Assembly: GCA_007693835.1 (NCBI GenBank)
Contig: RECW01000130.1
Span: 1-56,817, forward strand
Reading direction: 5' to 3'
Length of the DNA: 56,817 bases
Source of the DNA: Paracoccaceae bacterium
GTDB taxonomy: Bacteria; Pseudomonadota; Alphaproteobacteria; Rhodobacterales; Rhodobacteraceae
Of this stretch, positions 21,090 to 31,316 are shown piece after piece. A model generated the notes under the pieces. The model worked only from the letters and a program-made list of their open reading frames with translations. It did no database searches and was not told the origin of the DNA. How positions within the stretch are numbered: the first letter of the stretch is position 1; each line of letters starts with the position of its first letter. The position numbers and the translations under genes were made by a program.

Positions 21090-21421
21090 GCGCGGGCGAC
21101 CCGGCGGTGCTCACCCGCCTCGCGCTGACCATCGCGGCGCGGCGCGGGGCCGATCCCGCGACCTCGCACACCGCGCGCCTGCTCGCCGAAGGCCCGGCGC
21201 GCTGCGCGCAGAAGTTCGGCGAGGAGGCGTTCGAGACTGCGATCGCCGCCGCCACAGGCGACCGCGAGGGGCTGACGGCGGAGGCGGCGGACGCGCTCTA
21301 TCACCTGCTCGTCACGCTGGAGGCCGCGGGCGTCTCGTTCGACGCGGTGCTTGCGGAGCTCGCGCGGCGCGAGGGCGTTTCGGGCGTCGCCGAGAAGGCG
21401 TCGCGCGCGAAAGGCGCCTGA
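21086..21421 (+). CDS. hisE: Phosphoribosyl-ATP pyrophosphatase HisE
   Basis: The 111-residue all-alpha MazG-like enzyme hydrolyses phosphoribosyl-ATP. The signature [14 protein letters not shown] carries the metal-binding glutamates, and [13 protein letters not shown] gives the second helix with Glu and Asp. The ATG overlaps the hisF stop. It is the last gene of the his operon; a separate hisI is not present nearby. Confidence 0.95.
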   Translation: MSAGDPAVLTRLALTIAARRGADPATSHTARLLAEGPARCAQKFGEEAFETAIAAATGDREGLTAEAADALYHLLVTLEAAGVSFDAVLAELARREGVSGVAEKASRAKGA

Positions 21422-21508
21422 CCGCGCGCCGACGCCGCGGCTTTCGCCGTTGACCGTCGTCCCGTCGCCGCGCACGGTGCGCGCGTCGAAGGCCAGACCG
21501 GGGACCGG

Positions 21509-23023
21509 GTGAGCAGTCGAGACGGCTTTCTGCTGGGCGCGCGACCGTCCTTCGCGCGGCGCGCGACCGGCGACGGGCGAATCGCCGTGATCGACGTGGG
21601 GTCGAACTCCGTCCGTCTGGTGGTGTTCGACCGCGCGGCGCGGACGCCCGCCTACTTCTTCAACGAAAAGGCCAGTTGCGGGCTCGGCGCGAAGATCGCC
21701 GAAACCGGCCTGCTCGACCCCGCCGGCGTCGAGCAGGCGCTGGCGACGCTGCGCCGCTTCGTGGCGCTCGCCGACCGGATGCACGTCTCGGCGCTCGATG
21801 CGGTGGCCACGGCGGCGGTGCGCGAAGCCCGGGACGGCGCGGCCTTCGTCGCCCTCGTCGAGCGCGAGACCGGCCTGCGCCTGCGCGTGATCGACGGCGA
21901 CGAGGAGGCGCGGCTGTCGGCGCTCGGCGTGCTGCTCGGCCTGCCGGACGCCGAGGGTGTCGCGGTCGACATGGGCGGCGCCTCGATGGAGATGGCGCAG
22001 ATCGCCCGCGGCGCGGTGGGGCGGCGGATCACCCTCGCGCTCGGGCCGCAGCGGCTGTCGGGGCTGGCGGGCGCGGGCTTGCGCAAGCGCATCGACGCCG
22101 AGATCGCGCGGGGGATGGCGGTGGTCTCCGGAGAGGGGCTGCCGCTCTATCTCGTCGGCGGCTCGTGGCGCGCCTTCACGAAAATCCACATGGCGCGCGC
22201 CAGGCACCCGCTGCGCGTCATCCACGCCTACCGCATCGCGGCCGACGAGGCGGCCGCCTTCGCCGAGTGGGTCGCCGGACAGACGCCGGAGGCGCTCAAG
22301 GCGGCGTCCGACATCTCGGGCGGTCGGGCGGCGACGGCGCCCCTTGCGGCCGCCGTGCTCGCCCGGGTGATCGCGGCGCATCGGCCGTCGGCGGTCGTCT
22401 CCTCCGCCTTCGGCCTGCGCGAGGGGGTGTATTTCGAGCGTCTGCCGCGCGACCTGCGGCTGCGCGATCCGCTGATCGAGGCGGCGCGCGCGCTGGAGGC
22501 GACGCAGGCCCGGTTCCCCGGCTTCGGCGAGGAGCTCGCCGCCTTCGTCGCGCCGGTGACGGCGACGTGGGACGCGGCGGAGCGGCGGCTCGCCCATGCC
22601 GCCTGTCTGCTCAACGATGTGAACTGGCGCGCGCACCCCGACTACCGCCCGGTCAGCTGCTTCGAGACGGTGACGCGGGCGAACCTCGCCGGGCTCGACC
22701 ATCCCGGCCGCGTCTTCATCGGCTTCGCGCTGCTGAACCGCTACGGCGGCGGCAAGCGCAGCGCCGACGTCGCCGAGGCGCTGGCGTTGCTGGCGTCGGG
22801 GCCGCGGGAGCGCGCGAAGGCGCTGGGTCTCGCGCTGCGGCTCGGGGCGATGCTCTCCGCCTCCGCGCCCGGCGCCTTGTCCGACGCGCGGCTGACGATC
22901 CTCGACGGCGCGCTCGACCTCACGCTCGGCGCGGATTTGGCGGATCTCGGCGGCGGCGTGGTCGAGAAGCGGTTGAAGGCGCTGGCGTCGGCGCTCGGTC
23001 TCGCCCCGCGCCTGTCGTCCTGA
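21509..23023 (+). CDS. ppx: Ppx/GppA-family phosphatase (exopolyphosphatase or pppGpp phosphatase)
   Basis: The 504-residue protein belongs to the sugar-kinase/HSP70-like superfamily. Motifs seen are IDVGSNSVRLVVFD near residue 27, VATAAVREARDG, DGDEEARLSALG with the catalytic Glu, and AVDMGGASMEM. A C-terminal HD-like region (LLNDVNWRAHPDY) follows. It cleaves polyphosphate ends or the 5' phosphate of pppGpp. The start is GTG 87 bases after hisE. A hairpin terminator lies about 45 bases after its stop. Confidence 0.9.
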   Translation: MSSRDGFLLGARPSFARRATGDGRIAVIDVGSNSVRLVVFDRAARTPAYFFNEKASCGLGAKIAETGLLDPAGVEQALATLRRFVALADRMHVSALDAVATAAVREARDGAAFVALVERETGLRLRVIDGDEEARLSALGVLLGLPDAEGVAVDMGGASMEMAQIARGAVGRRITLALGPQRLSGLAGAGLRKRIDAEIARGMAVVSGEGLPLYLVGGSWRAFTKIHMARARHPLRVIHAYRIAADEAAAFAEWVAGQTPEALKAASDISGGRAATAPLAAAVLARVIAAHRPSAVVSSAFGLREGVYFERLPRDLRLRDPLIEAARALEATQARFPGFGEELAAFVAPVTATWDAAERRLAHAACLLNDVNWRAHPDYRPVSCFETVTRANLAGLDHPGRVFIGFALLNRYGGGKRSADVAEALALLASGPRERAKALGLALRLGAMLSASAPGALSDARLTILDGALDLTLGADLADLGGGVVEKRLKALASALGLAPRLSS

Positions 23024-23364
23024 AAGGCTTCTGCGCCGTCGCCCTGCCGGCGCGCGGCCGCCAAAGAAGAAACGGCCCGCCGCAGCGAGCCGTTTCCCTC
23101 CCCAGACTTGGACCGTCTCCGAGCGTCTCTCCCGCGTCGGGTGTGCCCCCGACTTTCGTCTAAGGTGACTGTTAACGCATGTCGGCCTTGCGAGTCGAGG
23201 GGTTGAATTTCCGGAATGTCCCTTTTTTGACCAAAGGCAGTGTTGGTTCGATGGTCGGGCGGGCGCCGCATGTTCCGCCGCGGCCCGCGTTGCGCGGCGG
23301 GGCGTCCTCGCCTAAACCCTCGCGCCATGGGCGCGGCCAGCGCCGGCGAAGGGAGCCCCGCGCG
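23024..23364 (+). other. Intergenic region between ppx and proS
   Basis: About 340 bases without a gene. It holds the terminator at 23069-23096, then an AT-richer patch (23160-23255). TTGACC at 23227-23232 with GATGGT 17 bases on is a weak promoter candidate for proS. The track ORF of proS runs back to 23179, but the extension is low in complexity and not like any ProS. No RNA structure beyond the terminator is obvious. Confidence 0.5.
23069..23096 (+). terminator. Hairpin terminator after ppx
   Basis: GAAACGGC (23069-23076) pairs perfectly with GCCGTTTC (23089-23096) around a 12-base loop, about 45 bases after the ppx stop. A-rich sequence before and T residues inside the right arm give the look of a Rho-independent terminator working in the forward direction. 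Confidence 0.65.
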
Positions 23365-24702
23365 ATGCGCTACACCCGCTATTTCCTGCCCGTGCTGAAG
23401 GAGACGCCCGCCGAGGCGCAGATCGTCTCGCACCGGCTGATGCTGCGGGCGGGGATGGTCCGGCAGGCGACGTCGGGCATCTACTCGTGGCTGCCGCTCG
23501 GCCTGAAGGTCCTGCGGCGCATCGAGCAGATCGTCCACGAGGAGCAGCAGGCGATGGGGGCCGTGCCGCTGCTCATGCCCACCATCCAGTCGGCGGATCT
23601 CTGGCGCGAAAGCGGGCGCTACGACGACTACGGGCAGGAGATGCTGCGCATCAAGGACCGCCACGACCGCGACATGCTCTACGGGCCGACCAACGAGGAG
23701 CTGATCACCGACATCTTCCGCGCCAGCGCGTCGAGCTACCGCGACGTGCCGCGCATCCTCTACCACATCCAGTGGAAGTTCCGCGACGAGATGCGCCCCC
23801 GCTTCGGCGTGATGCGCGGGCGCGAGTTCCTGATGAAGGACGGCTACTCCTTCGACATCGACAAGGCGGGCGCGATCCACGCCTACAACAAGCACATGGT
23901 CGCCTACATCCGCACCTTCGAGCGGATGGGGCTGAAGGCGGTGCCGATGAAGGCCGACACCGGCCCCATCGGCGGCGACCACTCCCACGAGTTCCTGATC
24001 CTCGCCGACACGGGCGAGTCGGAGGTGTTTCTCGACCGCGCCGTGGTCGACCTCTCCCTCGGCGACCGGCGCATCGACTGGGACGACCGCGCCGCGGTGC
24101 AGGCGCTCGTCGACCAGTGGACAGGACCGTACGCCCGCACCGACGAGACCCACGACCCCGCGGCGTTCGAAGCGGCCGTGCCGGAGGGACGGCGCGAGAG
24201 TCGGCGCGGCATCGAGATCGGACACATCTTCTATTTCGGAACCAAGTACTCCGAGCCGATGGGGGCGACCGTCAGCGGGCCGGACGGCAAACCCGCGACG
24301 CTTCACATGGGCTCCTACGGCATCGGCGTGAGCCGGCTCGTCGGCGCGCTGATCGAGGCGAACCACGACGAGCAGGGCGTGATCTGGCCCGAGAGCGTCA
24401 CGCCTTTCCACGCCGGGATCGTCAACCTGAAGCAGGGCGATCCGGAGGCCGACGCCGCCTGCGAGACGCTCTACGAGACGCTGACGGCGGCGGGGCTCGA
24501 ACCGTTCTACGACGACCGCGACGAGCGCGCGGGCGCCAAGTTCGCCACCATGGACCTGATCGGTCTGCCGTGGCGGGTCACGGTCGGCCCGCGCGGGTTG
24601 AAGAACGGCGTGGTCGAACTCACGTCGCGGCGCACGGGCGAGAGCGAGGAGCTGTCGCCGGAGGCCGCCGCCGCGAAGCTGCGCGCGATCTACGGGCGCT
24701 GA
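23365..24702 (+). CDS. proS: Prolyl-tRNA synthetase, short alphaproteobacterial type
   Basis: The 445-residue class II synthetase charges tRNA-Pro. The N terminus [15 protein letters not shown], motif 1 region [14 protein letters not shown], motif 2 around [21 protein letters not shown] and motif 3 [16 protein letters not shown] are clear. The length of about 445 rather than 570 shows that the large editing insertion of E. coli ProS is missing, as is known for alphaproteobacteria. The ATG at 23365 with GAAGGGAG upstream gives the standard start; the 62-residue upstream extension in the track was dropped. Confidence 0.97.
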   Translation: MRYTRYFLPVLKETPAEAQIVSHRLMLRAGMVRQATSGIYSWLPLGLKVLRRIEQIVHEEQQAMGAVPLLMPTIQSADLWRESGRYDDYGQEMLRIKDRHDRDMLYGPTNEELITDIFRASASSYRDVPRILYHIQWKFRDEMRPRFGVMRGREFLMKDGYSFDIDKAGAIHAYNKHMVAYIRTFERMGLKAVPMKADTGPIGGDHSHEFLILADTGESEVFLDRAVVDLSLGDRRIDWDDRAAVQALVDQWTGPYARTDETHDPAAFEAAVPEGRRESRRGIEIGHIFYFGTKYSEPMGATVSGPDGKPATLHMGSYGIGVSRLVGALIEANHDEQGVIWPESVTPFHAGIVNLKQGDPEADAACETLYETLTAAGLEPFYDDRDERAGAKFATMDLIGLPWRVTVGPRGLKNGVVELTSRRTGESEELSPEAAAAKLRAIYGR

Positions 24703-24744
24703 GGCGGCGGCGCGACACCGGAACCCGCAGGCGGAGCGGCAGGC

Positions 24745-26007
24745 ATGGCGAACGCGGCGACCGCGCCTTTCGCGCGGTTCGAATGGGTGATCGCAGGGCG
24801 CTACCTGCGCGCGCGCCGGCGCGAGCGGGCGATCTCGGCGATCACCGGGTTCTCGCTCGTCGGCATCATGCTCGGCGTCGCCACCCTGATCGTCGTGATG
24901 AGCGTGATGAACGGGTTCCGCGACACGCTGGTCTCGCGGATTCTCGGGGCCAACGCCCATGTGATGGTCCTGCCCGTCGCCGGCGGGTTTCAGGACCCGG
25001 ACGGGATCGCGGCGCGGGTCGCCGCGCTGCCGGGCGTCGCGCGCGCCGCGCCGATCATGGAGGGGCAGGCGCTGGCGAGCGGCCCGCGCGGGTCGGGCGG
25101 GGTGCTGATCCGCGCCTACGCGCCGGAGCATCTCATGTCCCTGCCGGCGCTCGCGAACCCGGAGGAGGCCTTCGGGTCGCTCGACGCGGTGACGGAGGGC
25201 GTCGCCGTCGGCGCCGAGCTGGCGCGCGAACTGGGCCTGCGCGTCGGCGACGCGATCACGCTGATCTCGCCGCGGGGGCTCTCGACGCCGTTCGGGCGGT
25301 CGATCCGGTCGCGCAGCTATACGGTCGAATATGTTTTCCGCATCGGCATGCACGACTACGACCGGGTGTTCGTCTACATGCCGATGGCGATCGCCGACCT
25401 CTTCCTCGACAAGGGCGGCGCGCCCGACGGGGTGGAGGTGATGGTCGACCGCCCCGACGCCCTCGACCCCATGCTCGGCCCCATCCGCGAGGCGGCGGGC
25501 GAACCCGTGCGGCTCTGGGACTGGCGGCAGGCGCACGGCGGGTTCCTCGACGCGCTGCGGATCGAGCGCAACGTGATGTTCCTGATCCTGACGCTGATCA
25601 TCCTCGTCGCGGCGCTCAACATCATCTCGGGCCTCATCATGCTGGTGAAGGACAAGGGGCGCGACATCGGCATCCTGCGCACCATGGGGCTGACGCGCGG
25701 CGCGATCCTGCGGGTGTTCTTCCTGTGCGGCGCGACCATCGGCGTCGCCGGCACGCTGCTCGGCGTCGCGCTCGGCGTCGTGTTCACGCTGAACATCGAG
25801 ATCATTCAGGGCTGGGTCGAGGCGCTGTCGGGGGGCTCGGTGTGGGATCCGTCGGTGCGCGTGCTCTCCACCCTGCCGGCGGAGCTGCGCGCCCGCGACA
25901 TCCTCGTCACCGCGGGGCTGGCGCTCGGGCTCTCGTTCCTCGCGACGCTCTATCCTGCCTGGCGCGCGGCGCGGCTCGATCCGGTCGAGGCGCTGCGCCA
26001 TGAGTGA
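24745..26007 (+). CDS. lolC: Lipoprotein-releasing ABC permease LolC/LolE family
   Basis: The 420-residue protein has the MacB/LolCE layout. The N-terminal motif [16 protein letters not shown] and first helix [27 protein letters not shown] are followed by a large periplasmic domain to about residue 265 and three C-terminal helices. With LolD it releases lipoproteins from the inner membrane to LolA. Only one permease gene is present, as in alphaproteobacteria where LolC/E form a single homodimeric LolF-like subunit. It overlaps lolD by 8 bases. Confidence 0.92.
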   Translation: MANAATAPFARFEWVIAGRYLRARRRERAISAITGFSLVGIMLGVATLIVVMSVMNGFRDTLVSRILGANAHVMVLPVAGGFQDPDGIAARVAALPGVARAAPIMEGQALASGPRGSGGVLIRAYAPEHLMSLPALANPEEAFGSLDAVTEGVAVGAELARELGLRVGDAITLISPRGLSTPFGRSIRSRSYTVEYVFRIGMHDYDRVFVYMPMAIADLFLDKGGAPDGVEVMVDRPDALDPMLGPIREAAGEPVRLWDWRQAHGGFLDALRIERNVMFLILTLIILVAALNIISGLIMLVKDKGRDIGILRTMGLTRGAILRVFFLCGATIGVAGTLLGVALGVVFTLNIEIIQGWVEALSGGSVWDPSVRVLSTLPAELRARDILVTAGLALGLSFLATLYPAWRAARLDPVEALRHE

Positions 26008-26674
26008 GCCGGCGCTCGCGCTCTCCGGCGTGAAGAAGGGCTACGGCGCGGGAGCGCAGCGGATCGAGGTGCTGCGCGGGGTCACGCTCGCGGTCGCGGC
26101 GGGAGAGATCGTCGCGCTGGTGGCGCCGTCGGGGGCGGGGAAGTCGACCCTGCTCCAGATCGCCGGGCTGCTCGACCGGGCTGACGCGGGCGGCGTCGCC
26201 ATCGGCGGGCGCGACGCGGCAGGGCTGGATGAGGCGGGAAGGACGGCGCTGCGGCGCTCCGGGATCGGCTTCGTCTACCAGTTCCATCACCTGCTGCCCG
26301 AGTTCTCGGCCGTCGAGAACGTCGCCATGCCGCAGTGGGCCGCCGGAACCGCGCGGCCTGCGGCCGAGGCGCGGGCGCGGGCGCTGCTCGAATCCGTGGG
26401 CCTCGGCCACCGCGTCGGGCACCGCCCGGCCGAGCTTTCGGGCGGCGAGCAGCAGCGGGTGGCGGTCGCCCGCGCGCTGGCCAACCGCCCGGCGCTGATC
26501 CTCGCCGACGAGCCGACCGGCAACCTCGACCCCGAGACGGCGGAGCGCGTGTTCGCGGTGCTCCTCGGCGTGGTGCGGGAGGAAGGCGCCGGCGCGCTGA
26601 TCGCCACCCACAACCCCGATCTCGCCGCCCGCATGGATCGCGTCGTCCGGTTGCGCGACGGCCTCGCCCTGTGA
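26000..26674 (+). CDS. lolD: Lipoprotein-releasing ABC ATPase LolD
   Basis: The 224-residue ATPase has Walker [10 protein letters not shown] (Ala replaces the usual first Gly, which I have seen in alphaproteobacterial LolD), the Q-loop [20 protein letters not shown] typical of LolD, signature LSGGEQQR, and Walker [13 protein letters not shown]. It powers lipoprotein release by the LolC/E permease encoded just upstream, with which it overlaps. Cytoplasmic face of the inner membrane. Confidence 0.96.
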   Translation: MSEPALALSGVKKGYGAGAQRIEVLRGVTLAVAAGEIVALVAPSGAGKSTLLQIAGLLDRADAGGVAIGGRDAAGLDEAGRTALRRSGIGFVYQFHHLLPEFSAVENVAMPQWAAGTARPAAEARARALLESVGLGHRVGHRPAELSGGEQQRVAVARALANRPALILADEPTGNLDPETAERVFAVLLGVVREEGAGALIATHNPDLAARMDRVVRLRDGLAL

Positions 26675-26714
26675 GGCGCCGGCCGCTTGCGGGTCGGGTC
26701 GCCGGGGCGCGCGG

Positions 26715-27899
26715 ATGACGCCCGCCGCGCGGCTTCAGGCGGCGATCGACGTCCTCGCCGCAATCGATGCGGGTGCGTCGACGGCGGAGCGCGCGCTGGC
26801 GGCGTGGGGCCGCGCCAGCCGGTACGCAGGCGCCAGGGACCGCGCCGCTGTATCCGACCTTGTGTATCAGGCGCTTCGGCGGTGGCGCTCGCAGGCGTGG
26901 CGGGCCGGCGGGGAGGGGCCGCGCGCGGCGATCCTCGGCGGCGCGGCGGAGGCCGGCGAGGACGTCGCGACGCTGTTCGCCGGGTTGAGGCATGGGCCGT
27001 CGCCGCTGACCGACGCGGAACGCACGGCGCTGACGGCGGCGCGCCCGGCTCCCGCTCCTGTGCGTCTCGACTATCCGGACTGGCTCGACGCTCCGCTGCG
27101 CGAGAGCCTCGGCCCATGCTTCGAGGCGTCGATGGCCGCGCTGCGCGACCGCGCGCCGGTCGATCTGCGCGTCAACGCGCTGAAGGCGACCGTGGCGGAG
27201 GCGCGCGCCGCCCTCGCCGCCGAGGGCGTCGAGACGACGCCCGTCGACGTCGCGCCTGGCGCCCTCCGTGCGGCGCCGGGCGCGCCCGTGGCGCGGACCC
27301 GCGCCTTCGCCGAGGGGTTGGTCGAGCTTCAGGACGCGGCGAGCCAGGCGGCGGCGGCGCTCGCGGACGCGCGCGCTGGAGAGACGGTGCTCGACTTCTG
27401 CGCAGGGGCGGGCGGCAAGGCGCTGGCGCTGGCCGCGGCCATGGGCGGGCGGGGCCGCGTGTTCGCCCACGACGCCGAGCCGCGACGGATGCGCGATCTT
27501 CCCGGCCGCGCCGCGCGGGCCGGGGCGCGCGTCGAAACGCTCGACGCCGCCGGCCTCGAGGCGTTGCGCGGCGCCTGCGACCTCGTCTTCGTCGACGCGC
27601 CCTGTTCGGGGTCGGGCTCGTGGCGGCGCGACCCTCTCGGAAAGTGGCGCCTGACGCCGTCGCGCCTCGCCGCGCTTGCGGCGCTGCAGGCGGAGATCCT
27701 TCGCTCGGCGGCGCAGCGCCTCAGACCCGGCGGCCGCCTCGCCTACGCCACCTGCTCGGTGCTGACCGAAGAGACGGACGCGCCCGTGGCGGCGGCGTTC
27801 GGCGACGCCGCCCGCACCGTCGCCAGCCTGACGCTCACCCCGGCGGACGGCGCCGACGGCTTCTCCTGTCGCATCTTGCAGGTCGCGCCGTCCCCTTAA
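26715..27899 (+). CDS. rsmB: RsmB/NOP2-family rRNA (cytosine-C5) methyltransferase
   Basis: The 394-residue protein has an N-terminal NusB-like helical region with RYAGARDRAAVSDLVYQALRR. The SAM domain includes DFCAGAGGK (motif I), DAPCSGSG (motif IV with the release Cys) and ATCSV (motif VI with the catalytic Cys). VDLRVNALKA is the usual start of the catalytic part. It methylates a cytosine in 16S rRNA; the exact position (967 for RsmB) is inferred from the family. It lies between lolD and cckA on the same strand. Confidence 0.88.
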   Translation: MTPAARLQAAIDVLAAIDAGASTAERALAAWGRASRYAGARDRAAVSDLVYQALRRWRSQAWRAGGEGPRAAILGGAAEAGEDVATLFAGLRHGPSPLTDAERTALTAARPAPAPVRLDYPDWLDAPLRESLGPCFEASMAALRDRAPVDLRVNALKATVAEARAALAAEGVETTPVDVAPGALRAAPGAPVARTRAFAEGLVELQDAASQAAAALADARAGETVLDFCAGAGGKALALAAAMGGRGRVFAHDAEPRRMRDLPGRAARAGARVETLDAAGLEALRGACDLVFVDAPCSGSGSWRRDPLGKWRLTPSRLAALAALQAEILRSAAQRLRPGGRLAYATCSVLTEETDAPVAAAFGDAARTVASLTLTPADGADGFSCRILQVAPSP

Positions 27900-27972
27900 T
27901 TTGCGAGTTGCAAACCAAACGGTCTCGCCGCACCGTCTCCCGCAGGAGGTGTGCGCAGGGAAGGCGAAGACC

Positions 27973-30021
27973 ATGGCGAATGCGCGGATCTCGGCGCGGG
28001 GGCGGCGACGGCTGGCGCTGCTCCTCGCAACGGCGGCGGCCTGCGGCGGCGGCGTCGCGGCGGCGGCGGCGGGAATCGCGCCCGATGCGCCGGGGCCGAC
28101 GGTCTGGGCGAGTTCGGGCGGTCTGGCCGTGCTCGCCGCCACCGTCTTTCTGCGGAAGGGGCGGCAGTCCGGCGTTTCCGCCGACGCGGCGGCGTTCGAA
28201 ACCCTTTTCGGCGACTCGGCGCAGGCCTGCGCGCTCAGCGACGCGCACGGCGCGGTGCGCGCGGTGAACGCGGCGCTCGCGGTCGCATCCGCCTCGACAG
28301 GCGAACCGGCGCCGCGCTCGATCGCCGAGGCGCTGGCCCTCTGGAGCGATGCGCCCGAAGCCCTCGCCTACCGTTTGATCCGCGCCGCCGTCTCGCGCGG
28401 CGTGGCGGTTGAGGAGCTGCCCGGCGCGGGGACGGCCCCCGGTTACAGGATAAGCGCGCGGCGGGCCGGGCGAGACGCGTTGTTGTGGACCGTCCACCTC
28501 TGCGACGCGACGGTCTCGCACGCCCGCAACGACGCCAACGCATTGATCGAGAGGTTGCCTGTGGCTCTCGCCCGTCTGGCGCCCGACGGCACGATCCTGT
28601 TCGCGAACGCGGCCGCCCGCGCCCTGCTGGGCCCGGAAGCCGCGCCGGGGGCCGTCATCGGCCGCCTGGTCGAGGGTTTGGGGCGATCGATGGAGACCCG
28701 CATCGCCGAAGCGATGCGCGGCGACGCCAGCGGCCGTCCGGAGATCGCCCGCGCCGAGACAGGCGGTCGAGAGGTGTTCCTGCAAGTGTCGCTCACGCGG
28801 CTCACCATCGACGGAAAGGACTCGCTCGTCGCCGTCTTCGCCGACGCGACCGAACTCAAGACGCTCGAGGCCCAGTTCGTCCAGAGCCAGAAAATGCAGG
28901 CCGTCGGCCAGCTCGCCGGCGGGGTCGCCCACGACTTCAACAATCTTCTGACGGCCATCTCGGGCCATTGCGACTTGCTGCTCCAGCGTCACGAACAGGG
29001 CGACGCCGACTACGCGGACCTCATCCAGATCAACCAGAACGCCAACCGCGCCGCCGCGCTGGTGCGCCAGTTGCTCGCCTTCGGCCGCAAGCAGACCCTG
29101 AAGCCGAAGGTCGTGAACCTGGTCGACGCCCTCGCCGAGATCAGCCACCTGCTCAACCGCCTGCTCGGCGAGCGCGTGTCGCTGCGCATCGTTCACGCCG
29201 ACGATCTGCACCTCGTGAAAGTCGACGAGCGCCAGTTCGAGCAGGTCATCATGAACCTCGTCGTCAACGCCCGCGACGCGATGGCGGGCGAGGGCGAGGT
29301 GACGATCCGCGCCGCCAACATCCGCGTCGCCGCCGAGACGCGCCGCGGCCGCGCCGTGATGCCGCGCGGAGACTATGTGCGTCTTGACGTCATCGACCAG
29401 GGTTCGGGGATACCCGCCGAAAAGATCGACCAGATTTTCGAGCCTTTCTTCACCACGAAGAAGCAGGGGGAAGGCACGGGTCTGGGGCTGTCGACGGTCT
29501 ACGGCATCATCAAGCAGACCGGCGGCTTCATCTTCGTCGAGAGCGAACCCGGCAAGGGCGCCACCTTCTCCATCTATCTTCCGCGCTGCGAACGCGAAGT
29601 TCAACCCGTCGCGGAACCGCGCCGTGTCGCGCCCCCGGAGACCGATCTCACCGGGCGCGGCGTCGTGCTCCTGATCGAGGACGAGGCGCCGGTGCGCGCC
29701 TTCGCCGCCCGGGCGCTCAAGCTCCGCGGCTACGAGGTGCTCGAGGCCGCGAACGCGGAGGAGGCGCTCGACCTGCTCGAAGATCCGTCGCTGCGCGTCG
29801 ACGTTCTCGTCTCCGACGTGGTGATGCCGGGCATGGACGGCCCCTCCTGCGTGCGCGAGGCGCGCCGCGCCCGGCCGGACGTCAAGGTGGTGTTCGTGTC
29901 CGGTTACGCCGAGGATTCGCTCAAGCGCAGCATGGACGGGCTGGACAACTGTCATTTCCTGCCCAAGCCGTTCTCGCTCAACGAGCTGACCGCCAAGGTG
30001 AAGGAGTGCGTCGCGTCCTGA
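27973..30021 (+). CDS. cckA: Cell-cycle hybrid histidine kinase CckA
   Basis: The 682-residue protein has two N-terminal membrane helices (about 12-34 and 44-61) and two weak PAS-like regions (about 75-150 and 175-285). The HisKA box [14 protein letters not shown] follows with phospho-acceptor His320. The HATPase boxes are [30 protein letters not shown] and [18 protein letters not shown]. The C-terminal receiver has Asp615 in [10 protein letters not shown] and [11 protein letters not shown]. The whole pattern is CckA, which phosphorylates CtrA and CpdR through ChpT. The ATG at 27973 follows GGGAAGG; a TTG start 24 codons earlier is less likely. The cckA-recA-alaS order occurs in other alphaproteobacteria. 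Confidence 0.9.
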   Translation: MANARISARGRRRLALLLATAAACGGGVAAAAAGIAPDAPGPTVWASSGGLAVLAATVFLRKGRQSGVSADAAAFETLFGDSAQACALSDAHGAVRAVNAALAVASASTGEPAPRSIAEALALWSDAPEALAYRLIRAAVSRGVAVEELPGAGTAPGYRISARRAGRDALLWTVHLCDATVSHARNDANALIERLPVALARLAPDGTILFANAAARALLGPEAAPGAVIGRLVEGLGRSMETRIAEAMRGDASGRPEIARAETGGREVFLQVSLTRLTIDGKDSLVAVFADATELKTLEAQFVQSQKMQAVGQLAGGVAHDFNNLLTAISGHCDLLLQRHEQGDADYADLIQINQNANRAAALVRQLLAFGRKQTLKPKVVNLVDALAEISHLLNRLLGERVSLRIVHADDLHLVKVDERQFEQVIMNLVVNARDAMAGEGEVTIRAANIRVAAETRRGRAVMPRGDYVRLDVIDQGSGIPAEKIDQIFEPFFTTKKQGEGTGLGLSTVYGIIKQTGGFIFVESEPGKGATFSIYLPRCEREVQPVAEPRRVAPPETDLTGRGVVLLIEDEAPVRAFAARALKLRGYEVLEAANAEEALDLLEDPSLRVDVLVSDVVMPGMDGPSCVREARRARPDVKVVFVSGYAEDSLKRSMDGLDNCHFLPKPFSLNELTAKVKECVAS

Positions 30022-30061
30022 GACGCGGATTTTCGTTCCCTTTCCGTTTCCGTTTTGCTAG

Positions 30062-30076
30062 GAACGTCCAGCGAAC
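30062..30076 (+). promoter_or_regulatory. LexA (SOS) box of recA
   Basis: GAACGTCCAGCGAAC is an exact GAAC-N7-GAAC, the direct-repeat LexA operator of alphaproteobacteria, 45 bases before the recA ATG. A near match in the opposite orientation, GTTCCCTTTCCGTTT, lies at 30035-30049. Position, orientation and target make this a confident call. Confidence 0.88.
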
Positions 30077-30121
30077 GCTCCGGCCCATGGTGGGCCGTTG
30101 ATCCGGACGGGGAAATCCGCG

Positions 30122-31189
30122 ATGACGCAACCAGTGCTCACCCTCGTCGAAAGGCGCGAGATGGACAAGCAGAAGGCCCTCGACAGCGCGCTCGCCCAGA
30201 TCGAGCGGGCCTTCGGCAAGGGCTCCATCATGAAGCTCGGCGCCCGCGACGCCGCGATGGACATCGAGGCGATCTCCACCGGCTCCATCGGCCTCGACGT
30301 GGCGCTCGGCATCGGGGGATTGCCCAAGGGCCGGATCATCGAGATTTACGGCCCCGAGAGCTCGGGCAAAACGACGCTCGCGCTGCATGTCGTCGCCGAG
30401 GAGCAGAAGAAGGGCGGCGTCTGCGCCTTCGTCGACGCCGAGCACGCGCTCGACCCGGCCTACGCCCGCAAGCTCGGCGTCGACATCGACGAGTTGCTGA
30501 TCTCCCAGCCAGACGCCGGCGAACAGGCGCTGGAGATCACCGATACGCTGGTGCGCTCGGGCGCGGTCTCCGTTGTGGTGGTCGATTCGGTCGCCGCGCT
30601 CACGCCGCGGGCCGAACTCGAGGGCGACATGGGAGACGCGCAGGTCGGCGCCCAGGCGCGGCTGATGAGCCAGGCGATGCGGAAGCTCACCGGCAGCATC
30701 TCGCGCTCGCGCTGCATGGTGATCTTCATCAACCAGATCCGCCAGAAGATCGGCGTGATGTTCGGCAGCCCCGAAACGACCACCGGCGGCAACGCGCTGA
30801 AGTTCTACGCCTCCGTGCGGCTCGACATTCGCCGGATCGGCGCGATCAAGGATCGCGACGAGGTGGTGGGCAACACCACGCGGGTGAAGGTCGTCAAGAA
30901 CAAGGTGGCGCCGCCGTTCCGGCAGGTCGAGTTCGACATCATGTACGGCGAGGGCATCTCCAAGACCGGCGAGTTGATCGACCTCGGCGTGAAAGCCGGC
31001 GTGGTCGAGAAGTCGGGATCGTGGTTCTCGTTCGCCGATCAGCGGATCGGCCAGGGACGTGAGAACGCGAAGGGTTTTCTGCGCAACAACCCCGACGTCG
31101 CCATGGTGATCGAGGACAAGATCCGCGCGGCGCACGGGCTCGATTTCGCCCTCGCGGAAGACGATGGCGCGGTGACGGAGGACGACTGA
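30122..31189 (+). CDS. recA: Recombinase RecA
   Basis: The 355-residue protein forms filaments on single-stranded DNA, drives strand exchange and triggers LexA cleavage. Visible are [22 protein letters not shown], Walker [10 protein letters not shown], Walker [11 protein letters not shown], and the loops [19 protein letters not shown] and [21 protein letters not shown]. The ATG at 30122 gives [12 protein letters not shown]; the track's TTG start 8 codons earlier is less likely. A LexA box precedes it. The acidic C-terminal tail (DDGAVTEDD) is normal. Confidence 0.98.
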   Translation: MTQPVLTLVERREMDKQKALDSALAQIERAFGKGSIMKLGARDAAMDIEAISTGSIGLDVALGIGGLPKGRIIEIYGPESSGKTTLALHVVAEEQKKGGVCAFVDAEHALDPAYARKLGVDIDELLISQPDAGEQALEITDTLVRSGAVSVVVVDSVAALTPRAELEGDMGDAQVGAQARLMSQAMRKLTGSISRSRCMVIFINQIRQKIGVMFGSPETTTGGNALKFYASVRLDIRRIGAIKDRDEVVGNTTRVKVVKNKVAPPFRQVEFDIMYGEGISKTGELIDLGVKAGVVEKSGSWFSFADQRIGQGRENAKGFLRNNPDVAMVIEDKIRAAHGLDFALAEDDGAVTEDD

Positions 31190-31280
31190 CCGACGCGCGC
31201 AGATGGACAGAGGCCCACCGCGTCGATACATGGCGGAGCCGCGCAGGTCGGGCCGAAGCCCGGCCGGCCCTGGAGTTCAC

Positions 31281-31299
31281 CGCCGCGCCGAGCGCGGCG
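31281..31299 (+). other. Hairpin in the recA-alaS gap
   Basis: CGCCGCGC and GCGCGGCG form a perfect 8-bp stem with a 3-base loop, ending 17 bases before the alaS ATG. Without a T-run it may end recA transcripts or shape the alaS leader. Its closeness to the start codon suggests an effect on translation. Confidence 0.35.
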
Positions 31300-31316
31300 C
31301 CTGACGGAGCGCGGCG

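Noticed and set aside
22741-26001. Minus-strand ORF of 1086 residues
   Set aside because: It lies antisense to ppx, proS and lolC, which have clear motifs. It is low in complexity (His, Arg, Asp repeats) and is a high-GC shadow frame.
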